A stretch of 51,147 nt of DNA from Achromobacter pulmonis (GCF_902859765.1 NZ_CADIJV010000035.1:1-51147), one strand, 5' to 3'. Positions 20,867 through 29,820 are shown, numbered from the stretch's first letter. Numbers and translations are program-made. Notes: a model not told the origin generated them from the letters alone.

Positions 20867-21658
20867 ATGACACTCAATCCCAGACAAAGCGCCTTGATCG
20901 AAATGGTCCGAGCCCAGGGCTCGGCCACGATCGAAGAGCTGGCCAAGCGTTTCGACGTCACGCTGCAGACCGTGCGGCGCGACGTCAATATTCTTTCCGA
21001 AGCCGGGCTGCTGTCGCGCTTCCATGGCGGCGTGCGCATCGAAGCCTCCACCATCGAGAACATCGCCTACCGCAAGCGCCAGGGGCTGCACGCGGCCGGC
21101 AAGCAACGCATTGCCGAGGCCGTGGCCCGCGCCGTGCCCGACGGCTGCTCGCTGATCCTGAACATCGGCACCACCACCGAGGCCATCGCCCGCGCCCTGC
21201 TGCGCCACCGCGGCCTGCGCGTCATCACCAACAACCTGCATGTGGCCGACATCCTCTCCGACAACCCGGATTGCGAGGTCATCGTCGCCGGCGGCGTGGT
21301 GCGCTCGCGCGACCGCGGCATCGTCGGCGAAGCCACCATGGACTTCATCCGCCAGTTCAAGGTCGACATCGGCCTGATCGGCATTTCCGGCATCGAGGCC
21401 GACGGCACGCTGCGCGACTACGACTTCCGCGAAGTGCGCGTGGCCCGCACCATCATCGAACAATCGCGTGAAGTGTGGCTGGCCGCCGACAGCAGCAAAT
21501 TCAAGCGCCAGGCCATGGTGGAACTGGCGCACATCTCGCAGATCGACCGCTTCTTCACCGACGCGCATCCGCAGGAACCGCTGGCGCAAGTGCTGCTGGA
21601 CGCCGGCGTGCGCTGCGAAGTGGCCGCCGCGCCGAACGCGGCCAAGGCTCCCGCTTGA
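20867..21658 (+). CDS. glpR: DeoR/GlpR family transcriptional regulator
   Basis: The 263-residue protein has the DeoR helix-turn-helix at residues 5-57 (SATIEELAKRFDVTLQTVRRDVN, then FHGGV) and the sugar-phosphate sensor domain with NIGTTTEAIARAL, a phosphate-binding loop, and GISGIEADGTLRDYDFREV. This last motif is typical of GlpR, the glycerol-3-phosphate-responsive repressor. It is divergent from the glycerol transporter operon and 89 bases upstream of glpD, so it probably represses both until glycerol 3-phosphate accumulates. Confidence 0.92.
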   Translation: MTLNPRQSALIEMVRAQGSATIEELAKRFDVTLQTVRRDVNILSEAGLLSRFHGGVRIEASTIENIAYRKRQGLHAAGKQRIAEAVARAVPDGCSLILNIGTTTEAIARALLRHRGLRVITNNLHVADILSDNPDCEVIVAGGVVRSRDRGIVGEATMDFIRQFKVDIGLIGISGIEADGTLRDYDFREVRVARTIIEQSREVWLAADSSKFKRQAMVELAHISQIDRFFTDAHPQEPLAQVLLDAGVRCEVAAAPNAAKAPA

Positions 21659-21747
21659 CCCGGCCGCGGGCACGGCGCTTGCGTCCCGCCCGGCCGGCAC
21701 GAAACGAAACGAACCACCGCACCGAACCCTAGCGGCCCCGCCGCCCC

Positions 21748-23352
21748 ATGCATATGAACCAACCGCTCGCCACCGTCACCCCGCCCGACCGCAACCGCCT
21801 GCTGGCGCAACTGGACAACACGCCCGCCTGGGACGTGATCGTCATCGGCGGCGGCGCGACCGGCCTGGGCACCGCCGTCGACGCCGCCAGCCGCGGCTAC
21901 CGCACCTTGTTGATCGAAGCCGCCGACTTCGCCAAGGGCACCTCCAGCAAGGCGACCAAACTGGTGCACGGCGGCGTGCGCTACCTGGCGCAGGGCAACA
22001 TCAGCCTGGTGCGCGAGGCGCTGCACGAACGCGGCCTGCTCAACCGCAACGCGCCGCACCTGGTGTGGCCGCTGGGCTTCGTGGTGCCGGCCTACAACCT
22101 GCTGGACCAGCCCTTCTACGGCATCGGCCTGAAGATGTACGACATGCTGGCCGGCAAGCTCAACCTGTCGCCCAGCCGCTGGCTGTCGCGCCGCGAGACG
22201 TTGGCCAACGCGCCCACGCTGGCCGAAAGCGTCAACGGCCGCGGCCTGAAGGGCGGCGTGCTGTACTACGACGGCCAGTTCGACGACGCGCGCCTGGCGC
22301 TGAGCCTGATGCGCACCCTGTTCGACCTGGGCGGCACGGCGGTCAACTACGTGCGCGCCACCGGCCTGACCATGACCGGCGGCAAGGTCGACGGCGTCAC
22401 CGCGCAGGACGCGCTGGGCGGCGCCAGTTTCACGCTGCGGGCGCGCTGCGTCGTCAACGCCACCGGCGTCTGGGTCGACAGCGTGCGCCGCATGGAAGAC
22501 AAGAACGCGCCGACCATGGTCGCGCCCAGCCAGGGCGTGCACCTGACGCTGCCGCACGACTTCCTGCCCGGCAAGCGCGCCATCCTGATTCCCAAGACCG
22601 ACGACGGCCGCGTGCTGTTCGTGGTGCCATGGAACGGCCACACCATCGTCGGCACCACCGACTCGCCCCGCAACGATCTGCCGCTGGACCCGGAAGCCGG
22701 CGCCCAGGACGTCGACTTCATCCTCGGCACGGCCGCGCGCTACCTCAGCCGCAAGCCCACGCGCGACGACGTCACCAGTGTCTGGGCCGGCCTGCGGCCG
22801 CTGGTCAAGGCCACCGGCGATGCCTCCACCAAATCGTTGTCGCGCGAGCACACCATCCTGGTGTCGCAGGCTGGCCTGGTGACGGTCACGGGCGGCAAGT
22901 GGACCACCTATCGGCGCATGGCGCAGGACGTGGTCGACACCGCCATCCAGCACCAGTTGCTGACGCAGGCCAGTTGCCGCACCGAGTCGCTGGCGCTGCA
23001 CGGCGCCAACGGCCTGGCGCCGTCGCAGGAACATGCCGGCACGCCGGACAGCTACTACGGCAGCGATCTGCCCACGCTCAAGGCCCTGCCCGGCGCCGAC
23101 CGCATGCTGGTCAAGAGCAGCGGCCTGTCGGAGGCGCACGTGCGCTTCGCCGCGCGCTTCGAACTGGCGCGCAGCGCCGAGGACGTGCTGGCGCGCCGTA
23201 ACCGCGCGCTGTTCCTGGATGCCGAGGCGGCCATGCTGGCCGCGCCCGAAGTGGCGCGCATCCTGGCCGAGGAACTGGGCCACGACGCCGCCTGGCAGCA
23301 GCGCACCCTGCAGGAACTGGCCACGGTGGCGGCGCATTACCGCCTGAAGTGA
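21748..23352 (+). CDS. glpD: Aerobic glycerol-3-phosphate dehydrogenase
   Basis: The 534-residue flavoenzyme oxidises glycerol 3-phosphate to dihydroxyacetone phosphate and delivers electrons to quinone at the inner membrane. The FAD site VIVIGGGATGLGTAVDAASRG lies at about residues 31-50, followed by the characteristic SKATKLVHGGVRYL and later GTTDSPRNDLP and TGGKWTTYRRMAQD. A second ATG two codons in (21754) is equally possible. The C-terminal domain from about residue 400 is the helical DAO_C part. With the transporter and GlpR it makes a glycerol-use locus; the kinase glpK is missing from the window and must be elsewhere. Confidence 0.95.
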   Translation: MHMNQPLATVTPPDRNRLLAQLDNTPAWDVIVIGGGATGLGTAVDAASRGYRTLLIEAADFAKGTSSKATKLVHGGVRYLAQGNISLVREALHERGLLNRNAPHLVWPLGFVVPAYNLLDQPFYGIGLKMYDMLAGKLNLSPSRWLSRRETLANAPTLAESVNGRGLKGGVLYYDGQFDDARLALSLMRTLFDLGGTAVNYVRATGLTMTGGKVDGVTAQDALGGASFTLRARCVVNATGVWVDSVRRMEDKNAPTMVAPSQGVHLTLPHDFLPGKRAILIPKTDDGRVLFVVPWNGHTIVGTTDSPRNDLPLDPEAGAQDVDFILGTAARYLSRKPTRDDVTSVWAGLRPLVKATGDASTKSLSREHTILVSQAGLVTVTGGKWTTYRRMAQDVVDTAIQHQLLTQASCRTESLALHGANGLAPSQEHAGTPDSYYGSDLPTLKALPGADRMLVKSSGLSEAHVRFAARFELARSAEDVLARRNRALFLDAEAAMLAAPEVARILAEELGHDAAWQQRTLQELATVAAHYRLK

Positions 23353-23369
23353 TTCGCTGAAGCGGCGCG

Positions 23370-23984
23370 CTACGGCACACGCAGCGCGCTGGCCTGGATC
23401 ATCGTCTCGAATACGCGCAGCAGGTCGGGATCGCACTTGGACCCCGCCTCCAGGTTGAGGATGCGCATGATCTCGGCGTGTGTGCGCGCCGGATGGTAGG
23501 GCCGCGCATCGCCCAGCGCGTCATAGGAATCGGCCAGCGAAATGATGCGCGCAGGCAGCGGGATGTCATGCGCCGCCAGTCCGTCGGGGTAACCCGAGCC
23601 ATCGAAATGCTCATGGTGGTGGCGCACCGCCAGCGCGATCCGCTCGCGCTGGGGGATGTCGCTTTGCAGAATGATGTCGGCGCCCACGGTGGCGTGCGAC
23701 TTCATGATTTCCCAGTCGTCTTTTTCAAGCCGCTTGGGCGAGAACAGCACGCGGTCCGGCGTGCCGACCTTGCCTACATCGTGCAGCCGGGCGGCCACCG
23801 CCACGGCCTGTTGTTCGTCTTCGTTCAGGCCGCAGGCCCGCGCCAGCGCCACGCTCAGGGCGACGACGCGGTGGCAATGGCGGCCGGTGGCGGCGTCGCG
23901 GGCCTGCATGGCGGCGAACAGCGCCGCTTCGCAGGAGCCGGGTGCGGGCGCGCTGGACGCGCTGGGGGGAACATCTGGAGGCAT
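23370..23984 (-). CDS. Stand-alone HD-GYP domain phosphodiesterase
   Basis: The 204-residue protein is just an HD-GYP domain with a short Pro/Ala-rich N-terminus. The metal-binding pattern is intact: His-Asp at 68-69 with Lys72 (RLHDVGKVGTPD), the SHATVGADII helix, RHHHEHFDGSGYPDGL with the GYP triplet at 131-133, and Asp152 in ISLADSYDALGDARPY. Such domains hydrolyse cyclic di-GMP to pGpG or GMP. There is no receiver or sensor domain, so activity must be governed by expression or partners. A 15-bp perfect inverted repeat lies just upstream. A later in-frame Met at 23909 is possible but would shorten the first helix. It converges with glpD 17 bases away. Confidence 0.9.
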   Translation of the reverse strand: MPPDVPPSASSAPAPGSCEAALFAAMQARDAATGRHCHRVVALSVALARACGLNEDEQQAVAVAARLHDVGKVGTPDRVLFSPKRLEKDDWEIMKSHATVGADIILQSDIPQRERIALAVRHHHEHFDGSGYPDGLAAHDIPLPARIISLADSYDALGDARPYHPARTHAEIMRILNLEAGSKCDPDLLRVFETMIQASALRVP

Positions 23985-24015
23985 GGTCTTGGCGCGCGCG
24001 GTTGCAACGGAACCG

Positions 24016-24055
24016 CGCGCTTGTGTCAGAAAGTGTCAATTCTGACACAAGCGCG
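24016..24055. promoter_or_regulatory. 15-bp perfect inverted repeat upstream of the HD-GYP gene
   Basis: CGCGCTTGTGTCAGA (24016-24030) pairs exactly with TCTGACACAAGCGCG (24041-24055) around AAGTGTCAAT. Nested in it is a second dyad, GTGTCA-ATTC-TGACAC (24033-24048). The minus strand also reads TTGACA, a perfect minus-35 hexamer (24034-24039). No T-run follows on either strand, so an operator or leader hairpin is more likely than a terminator. Confidence 0.6.
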
Positions 24056-24106
24056 TAGCGTTTCGACGCGCCGCCGGCCGGTCCAACGGCCCGCGCAGCC
24101 TCGCGC

Positions 24107-24787
24107 TCAGGCCTTCAGGCGCGCGAGCAACGCTTCTGCCACGCCGACCGACGACGCCGGATTCTGGCCCGTAATCAGCAGGCCGTCGGCGACCACGTGC
24201 GGTTGCCAGTCGGCGCCCTTGCTGTAAAGGCCGCCCGCCGCCACCAGTTCGTCTTCGACCAGGAACGGCACCACCGCGCTCAATTGCACCGCCGCCTCTT
24301 CGGCGTTGGAAAAACCGGTGACCTGGCGGCCCTGCACCAACGGCTTGCCGTCGGCGGTCTTGGCGTGGCGCAGCACGCCCGGCGCGTGGCACACGGCGGC
24401 CACCGGCTTGCCGGCGGCCAGCATGGTCTCGATCAGCGCGACGGACTTGGGGTCCTCGGCCAGATCCCACAGCGGGCCATGGCCGCCGGGATAGAACACC
24501 GCGTCGTAATCGGTGGCCTGCACCTCGGCCAGCCGGCGCGTGTGCGCCAGGCGCCGCTGCGCCTCGGCGTCCTGGCGGAAACGGCGCGTGGCGTCGGTCT
24601 GCGCGTCGGGATCGTCGCTCTTGGGATCGAGCGGCGGTTGCCCGCCCTGCGGCGAGGCCAGCGTCAGCGTGGCGCCCGCGTCCAGGAAAGCGTAGTACGG
24701 CGCGGCAAACTCCTCCAGCCAGAAGCCGGTCTTGCGGCCCGTGTCGCCAAGTGTGTCGTGGGAAGTCAGCACGATCAGGATATTCAT
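24107..24787 (-). CDS. DJ-1/PfpI family protein (type 1 glutamine amidotransferase-like)
   Basis: The 226-residue protein has the DJ-1/PfpI fold. The nucleophile Cys sits in AVCHAPGVL, preceded by VFYPGGHGPLWDL, where the Gly-Gly-His segment and an early Glu (WLEEFAAPYY) complete the active-site pocket. This version resembles the HchA/YraA-like glyoxalase III or deglycase group seen next to oxidoreductases, acting on methylglyoxal or similar aldehydes; activity is not proven by sequence. It begins with a GGAG-preceded ATG and starts nine bases after the CurA-like gene, so the two are an operon for reactive carbonyl handling. Confidence 0.88.
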   Translation of the reverse strand: MNILIVLTSHDTLGDTGRKTGFWLEEFAAPYYAFLDAGATLTLASPQGGQPPLDPKSDDPDAQTDATRRFRQDAEAQRRLAHTRRLAEVQATDYDAVFYPGGHGPLWDLAEDPKSVALIETMLAAGKPVAAVCHAPGVLRHAKTADGKPLVQGRQVTGFSNAEEAAVQLSAVVPFLVEDELVAAGGLYSKGADWQPHVVADGLLITGQNPASSVGVAEALLARLKA

Positions 24788-24796
24788 GTTGCGCTC

Positions 24797-25834
24797 CTAT
24801 GCATCCGGGCCGACGCGCACGATGCGCTTGCCCGCGTTCTCGCCCTTGAGCAGGCCCATCAGGCCGCGCGGCGCGTTTTCCAGGCCCTCGACCACATCTT
24901 CGCGGTATTTGATGCGGCCGCCGCGCAACAGCTCCTGCATGGCGGCGCGGAACTCACCGAAGCGCGGCGCGTATTCGTTGAAGATGATGAAGCCCTGCAT
25001 CTTGATGCGCTTGGTCAGGATGGTGCGCATCAATAGCGGCAGGCGGTCCGGGCCGTCCGGCAGGCTGGTGGCGTTGTAGGCCGAGATCAGGCCGCAGACC
25101 GGCACCCGCGCGCGTGCGTTGAGCAGCGGCAGCACCGCGTCGAACACCGCGCCGCCGACGTTCTCGAAGTACACGTCGATGCCCTGCGGCACGGCCTTCG
25201 CGAGCAGGTCGGCCATGGCCGGATCGCGGTGGTCGATGCAGGCGTCAAAGCCCAGTTCCTCGACCACATAGCGGCACTTGTCGGGGCCGCCGGCGATGCC
25301 GACCGCCCTGCAGCCATGGATCTTGGCCAGTTGGCCCACCACCGCGCCCACCGCGCCGCTGGCGGCGGCCACCACCACGGTTTCGCCGGCCTGGGGCTGG
25401 CCGATGTCCAGCAAGCCCATGTAGCCGGTGAAACCGGGCATGCCCAGCACGCCCAGCGAATACGAAGGGTGTTCGGGCGCCGGCCCCAGCTTGAGCAGGC
25501 CGCTGCCATCGGAAACGGCATAGTCCTGCCAGCCGGACTGCGCCAGCACCCACTCGCCCACCGGGTAGTCGGGGTGGCGCGAGGCCGCCACCCGCGCCAC
25601 GGTGCCGCCCACCATGGGCTGGCCGACCTGCACCGGCTCGGCATACGAAGGCGCGTCGCTCATGCGGCCGCGCATGTAGGGGTCGAGGGAAAGGTAGACC
25701 GTGCGCAGCAGAAGCTGGCCGGGGCCGGGTTCGGGCACCGCGCCGGTTTCCAGGCGGAAATCGCTGTCGGCGGGCTCGCCCCGCGGCCGGGCCGCCAGGA
25801 CGATACGGCGATTGAGGGAGGACGATTGCGGCAT
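24797..25834 (-). CDS. curA: NADPH-dependent 2-alkenal/enone reductase, MDR family (CurA-like)
   Basis: The 345-residue protein is a zinc-free medium-chain reductase of the leukotriene B4 12-hydroxydehydrogenase type. Visible are LSLDPYMRGRM near residue 50, GMPGFTGYMGL, the NADPH-binding AAASGAVGAVVGQLAK, FENVGGAVFDAVLPLL and the C-terminal KMQGFIIF, all typical of CurA/PTGR-like enzymes that reduce the double bond of alpha,beta-unsaturated ketones and aldehydes. It is first in a two-gene operon with the DJ-1-like gene and divergent from a TetR gene 121 bases away. CurA versus another PTGR homologue cannot be decided by eye. Confidence 0.9.
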   Translation of the reverse strand: MPQSSSLNRRIVLAARPRGEPADSDFRLETGAVPEPGPGQLLLRTVYLSLDPYMRGRMSDAPSYAEPVQVGQPMVGGTVARVAASRHPDYPVGEWVLAQSGWQDYAVSDGSGLLKLGPAPEHPSYSLGVLGMPGFTGYMGLLDIGQPQAGETVVVAAASGAVGAVVGQLAKIHGCRAVGIAGGPDKCRYVVEELGFDACIDHRDPAMADLLAKAVPQGIDVYFENVGGAVFDAVLPLLNARARVPVCGLISAYNATSLPDGPDRLPLLMRTILTKRIKMQGFIIFNEYAPRFGEFRAAMQELLRGGRIKYREDVVEGLENAPRGLMGLLKGENAGKRIVRVGPDA

Positions 25835-25926
25835 GGCGTGCTGACTCCTTCTATTCCGGTTCTGGCATTACACCACTGATGGCTGGGCGGCCGCCGGCAG
25901 ACCCTTGTGGTGGCGCCACTTTTAAT

Positions 25927-25944
25927 TAATTAAATATTTAATTA
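25927..25944. promoter_or_regulatory. Perfect 18-bp AT-only palindrome, candidate TetR operator
   Basis: TAATTAAATATTTAATTA is an exact palindrome and lies 12 bases before the TetR gene start, within the curA/TetR divergent spacer; with the flanking TTTAAT it is the most AT-rich patch of the region. Its position would let the adjacent TetR protein block its own export operon and possibly curA. Binding is inferred. Confidence 0.65.
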
Positions 25945-25955
25945 GAATCTGCGCC

Positions 25956-26738
25956 ATGCCTGCCAAGACTTCCCCCGCACGCCGCCCGGGCCGCCCGGCG
26001 CGGCCCGACAGCGCCGCCGTCCGCGACCAACTGCTGGACATCGCCACTGACCTGTTCGCCACCCAGGGGGTGGCCGCTACCCGCATCGCCCATATCGCCG
26101 CGCGCGCCGGGGTGACGCCGGCGATGCTGCACTACTACTTCAAAAGCCGCGACCAGTTGCTCGATGCCGTCGTGCACGAGCGCGTGGTGCCGGTCATTGC
26201 CTTCGTCTGGAGCCCGGTGCCGCAGACAGCCCGGCGGCTCGACGGATCGGTCGACCATGCGCGCGCGGTCATTGGCGAGATCGTGGCGCGACTGGTGCGT
26301 TGCGCCACCGACCGGCCCTGGCTGCCGGCGCTGTGGATGCACGAGGTCGTCAACGAGGGCGGCCAGTTGCGCGAGCGAGTATTGCGCCATCTGCCAACGC
26401 AGCGGCTGCAGGTGTTCGCCGGCCTGATCGCCGACAGCCAGCGGGCCGGCGCCATCACGCCGGGCGTAGAGCCGCGGCTGGTGTTCCTGTCGATCCTCGG
26501 CCTGACACTGCTGCCGCTGGCCACCTCGAGCCTGTGGCGCCGCATCTGGCAGGCCGACCCGCGGGTCGGCGCCATCGACCACGAAGCCATCGCCGCCCAT
26601 GCCACCGCCATGTTGACCGGCGGCTTGTTTTCACCCCAGGCTGGGGTGCCGCCGGCTCCGCCTCCAGCCCGCCCACGCCGCCGCGCCGGCGCGGGCGTCG
26701 CCTCCGCGAAAACCGATCCGCCCGCCACAGGACGCTGA
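25956..26738 (+). CDS. TetR/AcrR family transcriptional regulator
   Basis: The 260-residue protein has a TetR helix-turn-helix at residues 24-70 (LLDIATDLFATQGVAATRIAHIAARAGVTPAMLHYYFKSRDQLL). The ligand domain follows, and the last 30 residues are a disordered Pro/Arg/Ala tail beyond normal TetR length. It is the first gene of a five-gene export operon, two bases ahead of the HlyD-type gene, so it is almost surely the repressor of that pump. The inducer is unknown. Confidence 0.9.
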   Translation: MPAKTSPARRPGRPARPDSAAVRDQLLDIATDLFATQGVAATRIAHIAARAGVTPAMLHYYFKSRDQLLDAVVHERVVPVIAFVWSPVPQTARRLDGSVDHARAVIGEIVARLVRCATDRPWLPALWMHEVVNEGGQLRERVLRHLPTQRLQVFAGLIADSQRAGAITPGVEPRLVFLSILGLTLLPLATSSLWRRIWQADPRVGAIDHEAIAAHATAMLTGGLFSPQAGVPPAPPPARPRRRAGAGVASAKTDPPATGR

Positions 26739-26740
26739 CC

Positions 26741-27709
26741 ATGCGCACCGATTCCCTTACGCGTTTCGCGCGCCCCGCCGCCGCCCTCGGCCTGCTGCTA
26801 CTGGCCGCCTGCGGCCGGCAGGACGACGCTGTCTACCAGGGCTACGTCGAAGGCGAGTATCTCTACATCGCCTCGCCCGAGGCCGGGCGGCTCGATACGC
26901 TGACGGTGCGGCGCGGCCAGCAGGTCGCGGCCGCCGCGCCCCTGTTCGCGCTGGAGTCGGCGCGCGAGAACGCCGCGCGCGAGCAGGCCGCGGCGCAACT
27001 GGCCGCGGCCACCGCCCAGCTGGAGGACAGCGCCACCGGCAAGCGCGCGCCCGAGGTCGATGTCAGCCGCGCCCAATTGGCCCAGGCCGAAGCCGCCAGC
27101 CGGCGCTCGGCGGCGCAACTGGCGCGCGATACCGCGCAGTTCCGCGCCGGCGGCGTGGCCCGCGCGCAGCTGGACGACAGCCGCGAACAGGCCCGGTCGG
27201 ACGCCGCCCGCGTACGCGAGTTGCGCGCCCAGGTGGAAGTGGCCAACCTGCCCGGCCGCCAGGAACAGCGCCGCGCCCAGGCCGCCCAGGTCGAGGCGGC
27301 GCGCGCCGCGCTGGCGCAGGCCGACTGGACCCTGGCGCAGAAACGCCTGGCCGCGCCCACCGCCGCCCTGGTGTTCGACACGCTGTACCGCGTAGGCGAA
27401 TGGGTGCCGGCCGGCAGTCCGGTGGTCAGCCTGCTGCCGCCCGGCAACATCAAGGTGCGCTTCTTCGTGCCGGAAACCGTGGCCGGCGCGCTCAAGCCCG
27501 GACAGCAGGCCACGGTGCGCTGCGACGGCTGTGGCGAGCCGGTGCCGGTGCGCATCGACTACATCTCGCCGCAGGCCGAGTACACGCCGCCGGTGATCTA
27601 CAGCCGCGAGACCCGTGGCAAGCTGGTCTATATGGTCGAGGCGCGGCCGGCGCCGGATGCGGCCACGCGGCTGCATCCCGGCCAGCCGGTCGAGGCGGCG
27701 CTGCAATGA
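26741..27709 (+). CDS. HlyD-family periplasmic adaptor lipoprotein of an ABC exporter
   Basis: The ATG at 26741 gives 322 residues with a lipoprotein signal, LLLLAACGRQDD, so Cys23 or nearby would be lipidated. The order is a biotinyl-lipoyl half (YLYIASPEAGRLDTLTVRRGQQVAAAAPLF), a long alpha-helical hairpin rich in Ala/Gln/Arg (about 65-190), the second lipoyl half, then a beta-barrel domain (IKVRFFVPETVAGALKPGQQ). It links the inner-membrane ABC unit to the outer-membrane factor encoded downstream, as in YbhG or YhiI systems. Its stop overlaps the ATPase start by four bases. Confidence 0.9.
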   Translation: MRTDSLTRFARPAAALGLLLLAACGRQDDAVYQGYVEGEYLYIASPEAGRLDTLTVRRGQQVAAAAPLFALESARENAAREQAAAQLAAATAQLEDSATGKRAPEVDVSRAQLAQAEAASRRSAAQLARDTAQFRAGGVARAQLDDSREQARSDAARVRELRAQVEVANLPGRQEQRRAQAAQVEAARAALAQADWTLAQKRLAAPTAALVFDTLYRVGEWVPAGSPVVSLLPPGNIKVRFFVPETVAGALKPGQQATVRCDGCGEPVPVRIDYISPQAEYTPPVIYSRETRGKLVYMVEARPAPDAATRLHPGQPVEAALQ

Positions 27710-28668
27710 ATGGCGCCGTCTCCCGCCCCAACGCCGAGGCCGGTTACGTCATCGACGTACACGGCCTGAACAAGCATTTCGGCGACAAGCACGTGGTCAA
27801 CGACGTCTCGCTGCAGGTGCGCGAAGGCGAGATCTTCGGCTTTCTCGGCCCCAACGGCAGCGGCAAGACCACCAGCATCCGCCTGATGTGCGGGCTGCTC
27901 ACGCCCGACTCGGGCAGCGGCACCTGCCTGGGCTACGACATCCTCAAGGACAGCGCCCAGATCAAGCGCCACGTCGGCTACATGACGCAGAAATTCTCGT
28001 ACTGGGACGACCTGACCATCCGCGAGAACCTGGACTTCGTGGCCCGCATGTACGGCATGCCGGACCGCCGCGAGACCGTCGACCGCGCGCTCGAGGACCT
28101 GGGGCTGCAGACCCGCGCCAAGCAGCTCACCGGCGCCCTGTCGGGCGGCTGGAAGCAACGCCTGGCGCTGGCCGCCTGCCTGCTGCACCAGCCGCGCCTG
28201 CTGTTGCTGGACGAACCCACCGCCGGCGTCGACCCGACCGCCCGGCGCGACTTCTGGGAGCAACTGCACGAACTGGCGGCGCGCGGCATCTCGGTGCTGG
28301 TCAGCACCCACTACATGGACGAGGCCGAACGCTGCCACAAGCTGGCCTACATCTCTTATGGCAAGCTGCTGGTCCAGGGCACCGCCGACGAAGTCATCGC
28401 GCAGCAACGCCTGAGCACCTGGGCCATTCACGGCCATAACCTGGTACCGCTGGCGCAGCGGCTGCGCGGCGCGCCAGGGGTGGACCAGACCGTGGCCTTC
28501 GGCACCGCGCTGCACATCAGCGGCCGCGACGCCGCCGTGCTCGAACACACGCTGCGCCAGGTGGTGGCCGGCCAGGACCTGCGCCTGGAACGCATCGACA
28601 CCAGCCTGGAAGACGTCTTCATCTACCTGATGAATCGCTCCGACGACAACTACGCGAGTCCGGCATGA
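27706..28668 (+). CDS. ABC exporter ATP-binding protein
   Basis: The 320-residue ATPase has Walker A GPNGSGKTT, Q-loop YMTQKFSYWDDLTI, a signature written LSGGWKQRLALA, Walker B LLLLDEPTAGVDP and switch His in VSTHYMDEAERC. The LSGGWKQR form and the QKFSYWDDLT segment are typical of the CcmA/YbhF-type multidrug or drug exporters. Only one nucleotide-binding domain is present, unlike the duplicated domain of YbhF or RbbA, so it would act as a homodimer. Overlaps both neighbours by four bases. Confidence 0.93.
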   Translation: MNGAVSRPNAEAGYVIDVHGLNKHFGDKHVVNDVSLQVREGEIFGFLGPNGSGKTTSIRLMCGLLTPDSGSGTCLGYDILKDSAQIKRHVGYMTQKFSYWDDLTIRENLDFVARMYGMPDRRETVDRALEDLGLQTRAKQLTGALSGGWKQRLALAACLLHQPRLLLLDEPTAGVDPTARRDFWEQLHELAARGISVLVSTHYMDEAERCHKLAYISYGKLLVQGTADEVIAQQRLSTWAIHGHNLVPLAQRLRGAPGVDQTVAFGTALHISGRDAAVLEHTLRQVVAGQDLRLERIDTSLEDVFIYLMNRSDDNYASPA

Positions 28669-29810
28669 GGCGCTACCTGGAGGGTTTCTCGTGGTCGCGC
28701 TGGTGGAGCATGGTGCTCAAGGAGTTCCTGCAACTGCGCCGCGACCGCATCACCTTCGGCATGATCGTCGGCATTCCGATCATGCAGCTGGCATTGTTCG
28801 GCTACGCCATCAACACCAACCCCAAGCAGTTGCCGACCGCCGTGATCGTGGCCGACCACAGCCCGTTCACGCGCAGTTTCCTGGCGGCGATGACCGCGTC
28901 CGACTACTTCGACATCGTCGAGACCCTGCCCGACGAAGAGGCGGGCCGCGCCGCGCTGGCGCAGGGCCGGGTGCTGTTCGTGCTGACGATACCGCCGGAT
29001 TTCTCGCGCCGGCTGCTGCGCGGCGAACGCCCGGCCCTGCTGATCGAGGCCGACGCCACCGACCCGATGGCGACCGGCCTGGCGATCGGCTCGGCCACGC
29101 AGTTGGCGCAGGCGGTGGCACGCAAGGATCTGACCGGTCCGCTGGCGCACCTGGCCGGCGGCCAGCCGCCCTTCGATGTGCGCGTGCACCAGCTCTACAA
29201 CGAAGAACAGATCTCGCAATACAACACCGTGCCGGGGCTGATGGGCGTGATCCTGACCATGACGCTGGTGATGATGACCGGCCTGGCGATGACGCGCGAA
29301 CGCGAACGCGGCACCATGGAGAACCTGCTGGCCATGCCGGTGCGGCCGCTGGAGGTGATGACCGGCAAGATCGTGCCCTACATCGCCATCGGCCTGATCC
29401 AGTCCACCATCATCCTGCTGGCGGCGTATTTCGTATTCCATGTGCCGTTCCTGGGCAGCCTGGTGACGGTGTACCTGGGCGCGCTGATCTTCGTGGCCGC
29501 CAACCTGACCGTCGGCATCACGCTGTCATCGCTGGCGCAGAACCAGTTGCAGGCGATGCAGCTGACGATGTTCTATTTCCTGCCCAACATGCTGCTGTCC
29601 GGCTTCATGTTCCCGTTCCTGGGCATGCCCAAGTGGGCCCAGTACCTGGGCAACCTGTTGCCGCTGACCCATTTCAACCGTCTGATCCGCGGCATCCTGC
29701 TCAAGGGCAACGGCTGGTGGGACCTGTGGCCCACCATCTGGCCCATGCTGCTGTTCACCGTGGTTGTGATGGCCGCCGCCGTGAAGTTCTACCGCCGTAC
29801 CCTGGATTGA
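28665..29810 (+). CDS. ABC-2 type exporter permease
   Basis: The 381-residue permease has the ABC2_membrane layout: an amphipathic N-terminus WWSMVLKEFLQLRRDRITFGMIVGI-like with first helix, a periplasmic domain (about residues 45-175), and five C-terminal helices. Motifs such as MTRERERGTMENLLAMPVRPLEVMTGKIVPYI are diagnostic for the YhhJ/YbhR/YbhS group. Only a single permease gene is present, so the channel is probably a homodimer. ATGA overlap with the ATPase gene. Confidence 0.92.
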   Translation: MRRYLEGFSWSRWWSMVLKEFLQLRRDRITFGMIVGIPIMQLALFGYAINTNPKQLPTAVIVADHSPFTRSFLAAMTASDYFDIVETLPDEEAGRAALAQGRVLFVLTIPPDFSRRLLRGERPALLIEADATDPMATGLAIGSATQLAQAVARKDLTGPLAHLAGGQPPFDVRVHQLYNEEQISQYNTVPGLMGVILTMTLVMMTGLAMTRERERGTMENLLAMPVRPLEVMTGKIVPYIAIGLIQSTIILLAAYFVFHVPFLGSLVTVYLGALIFVAANLTVGITLSSLAQNQLQAMQLTMFYFLPNMLLSGFMFPFLGMPKWAQYLGNLLPLTHFNRLIRGILLKGNGWWDLWPTIWPMLLFTVVVMAAAVKFYRRTLD

Positions 29811-29820
29811 AGGCCCACCC

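Noticed and set aside
21418-23436. 672-codon minus frame opposite glpD
   Set aside because: Antisense shadow with Gln/Ala/Arg/His runs; glpD on plus is unequivocal.
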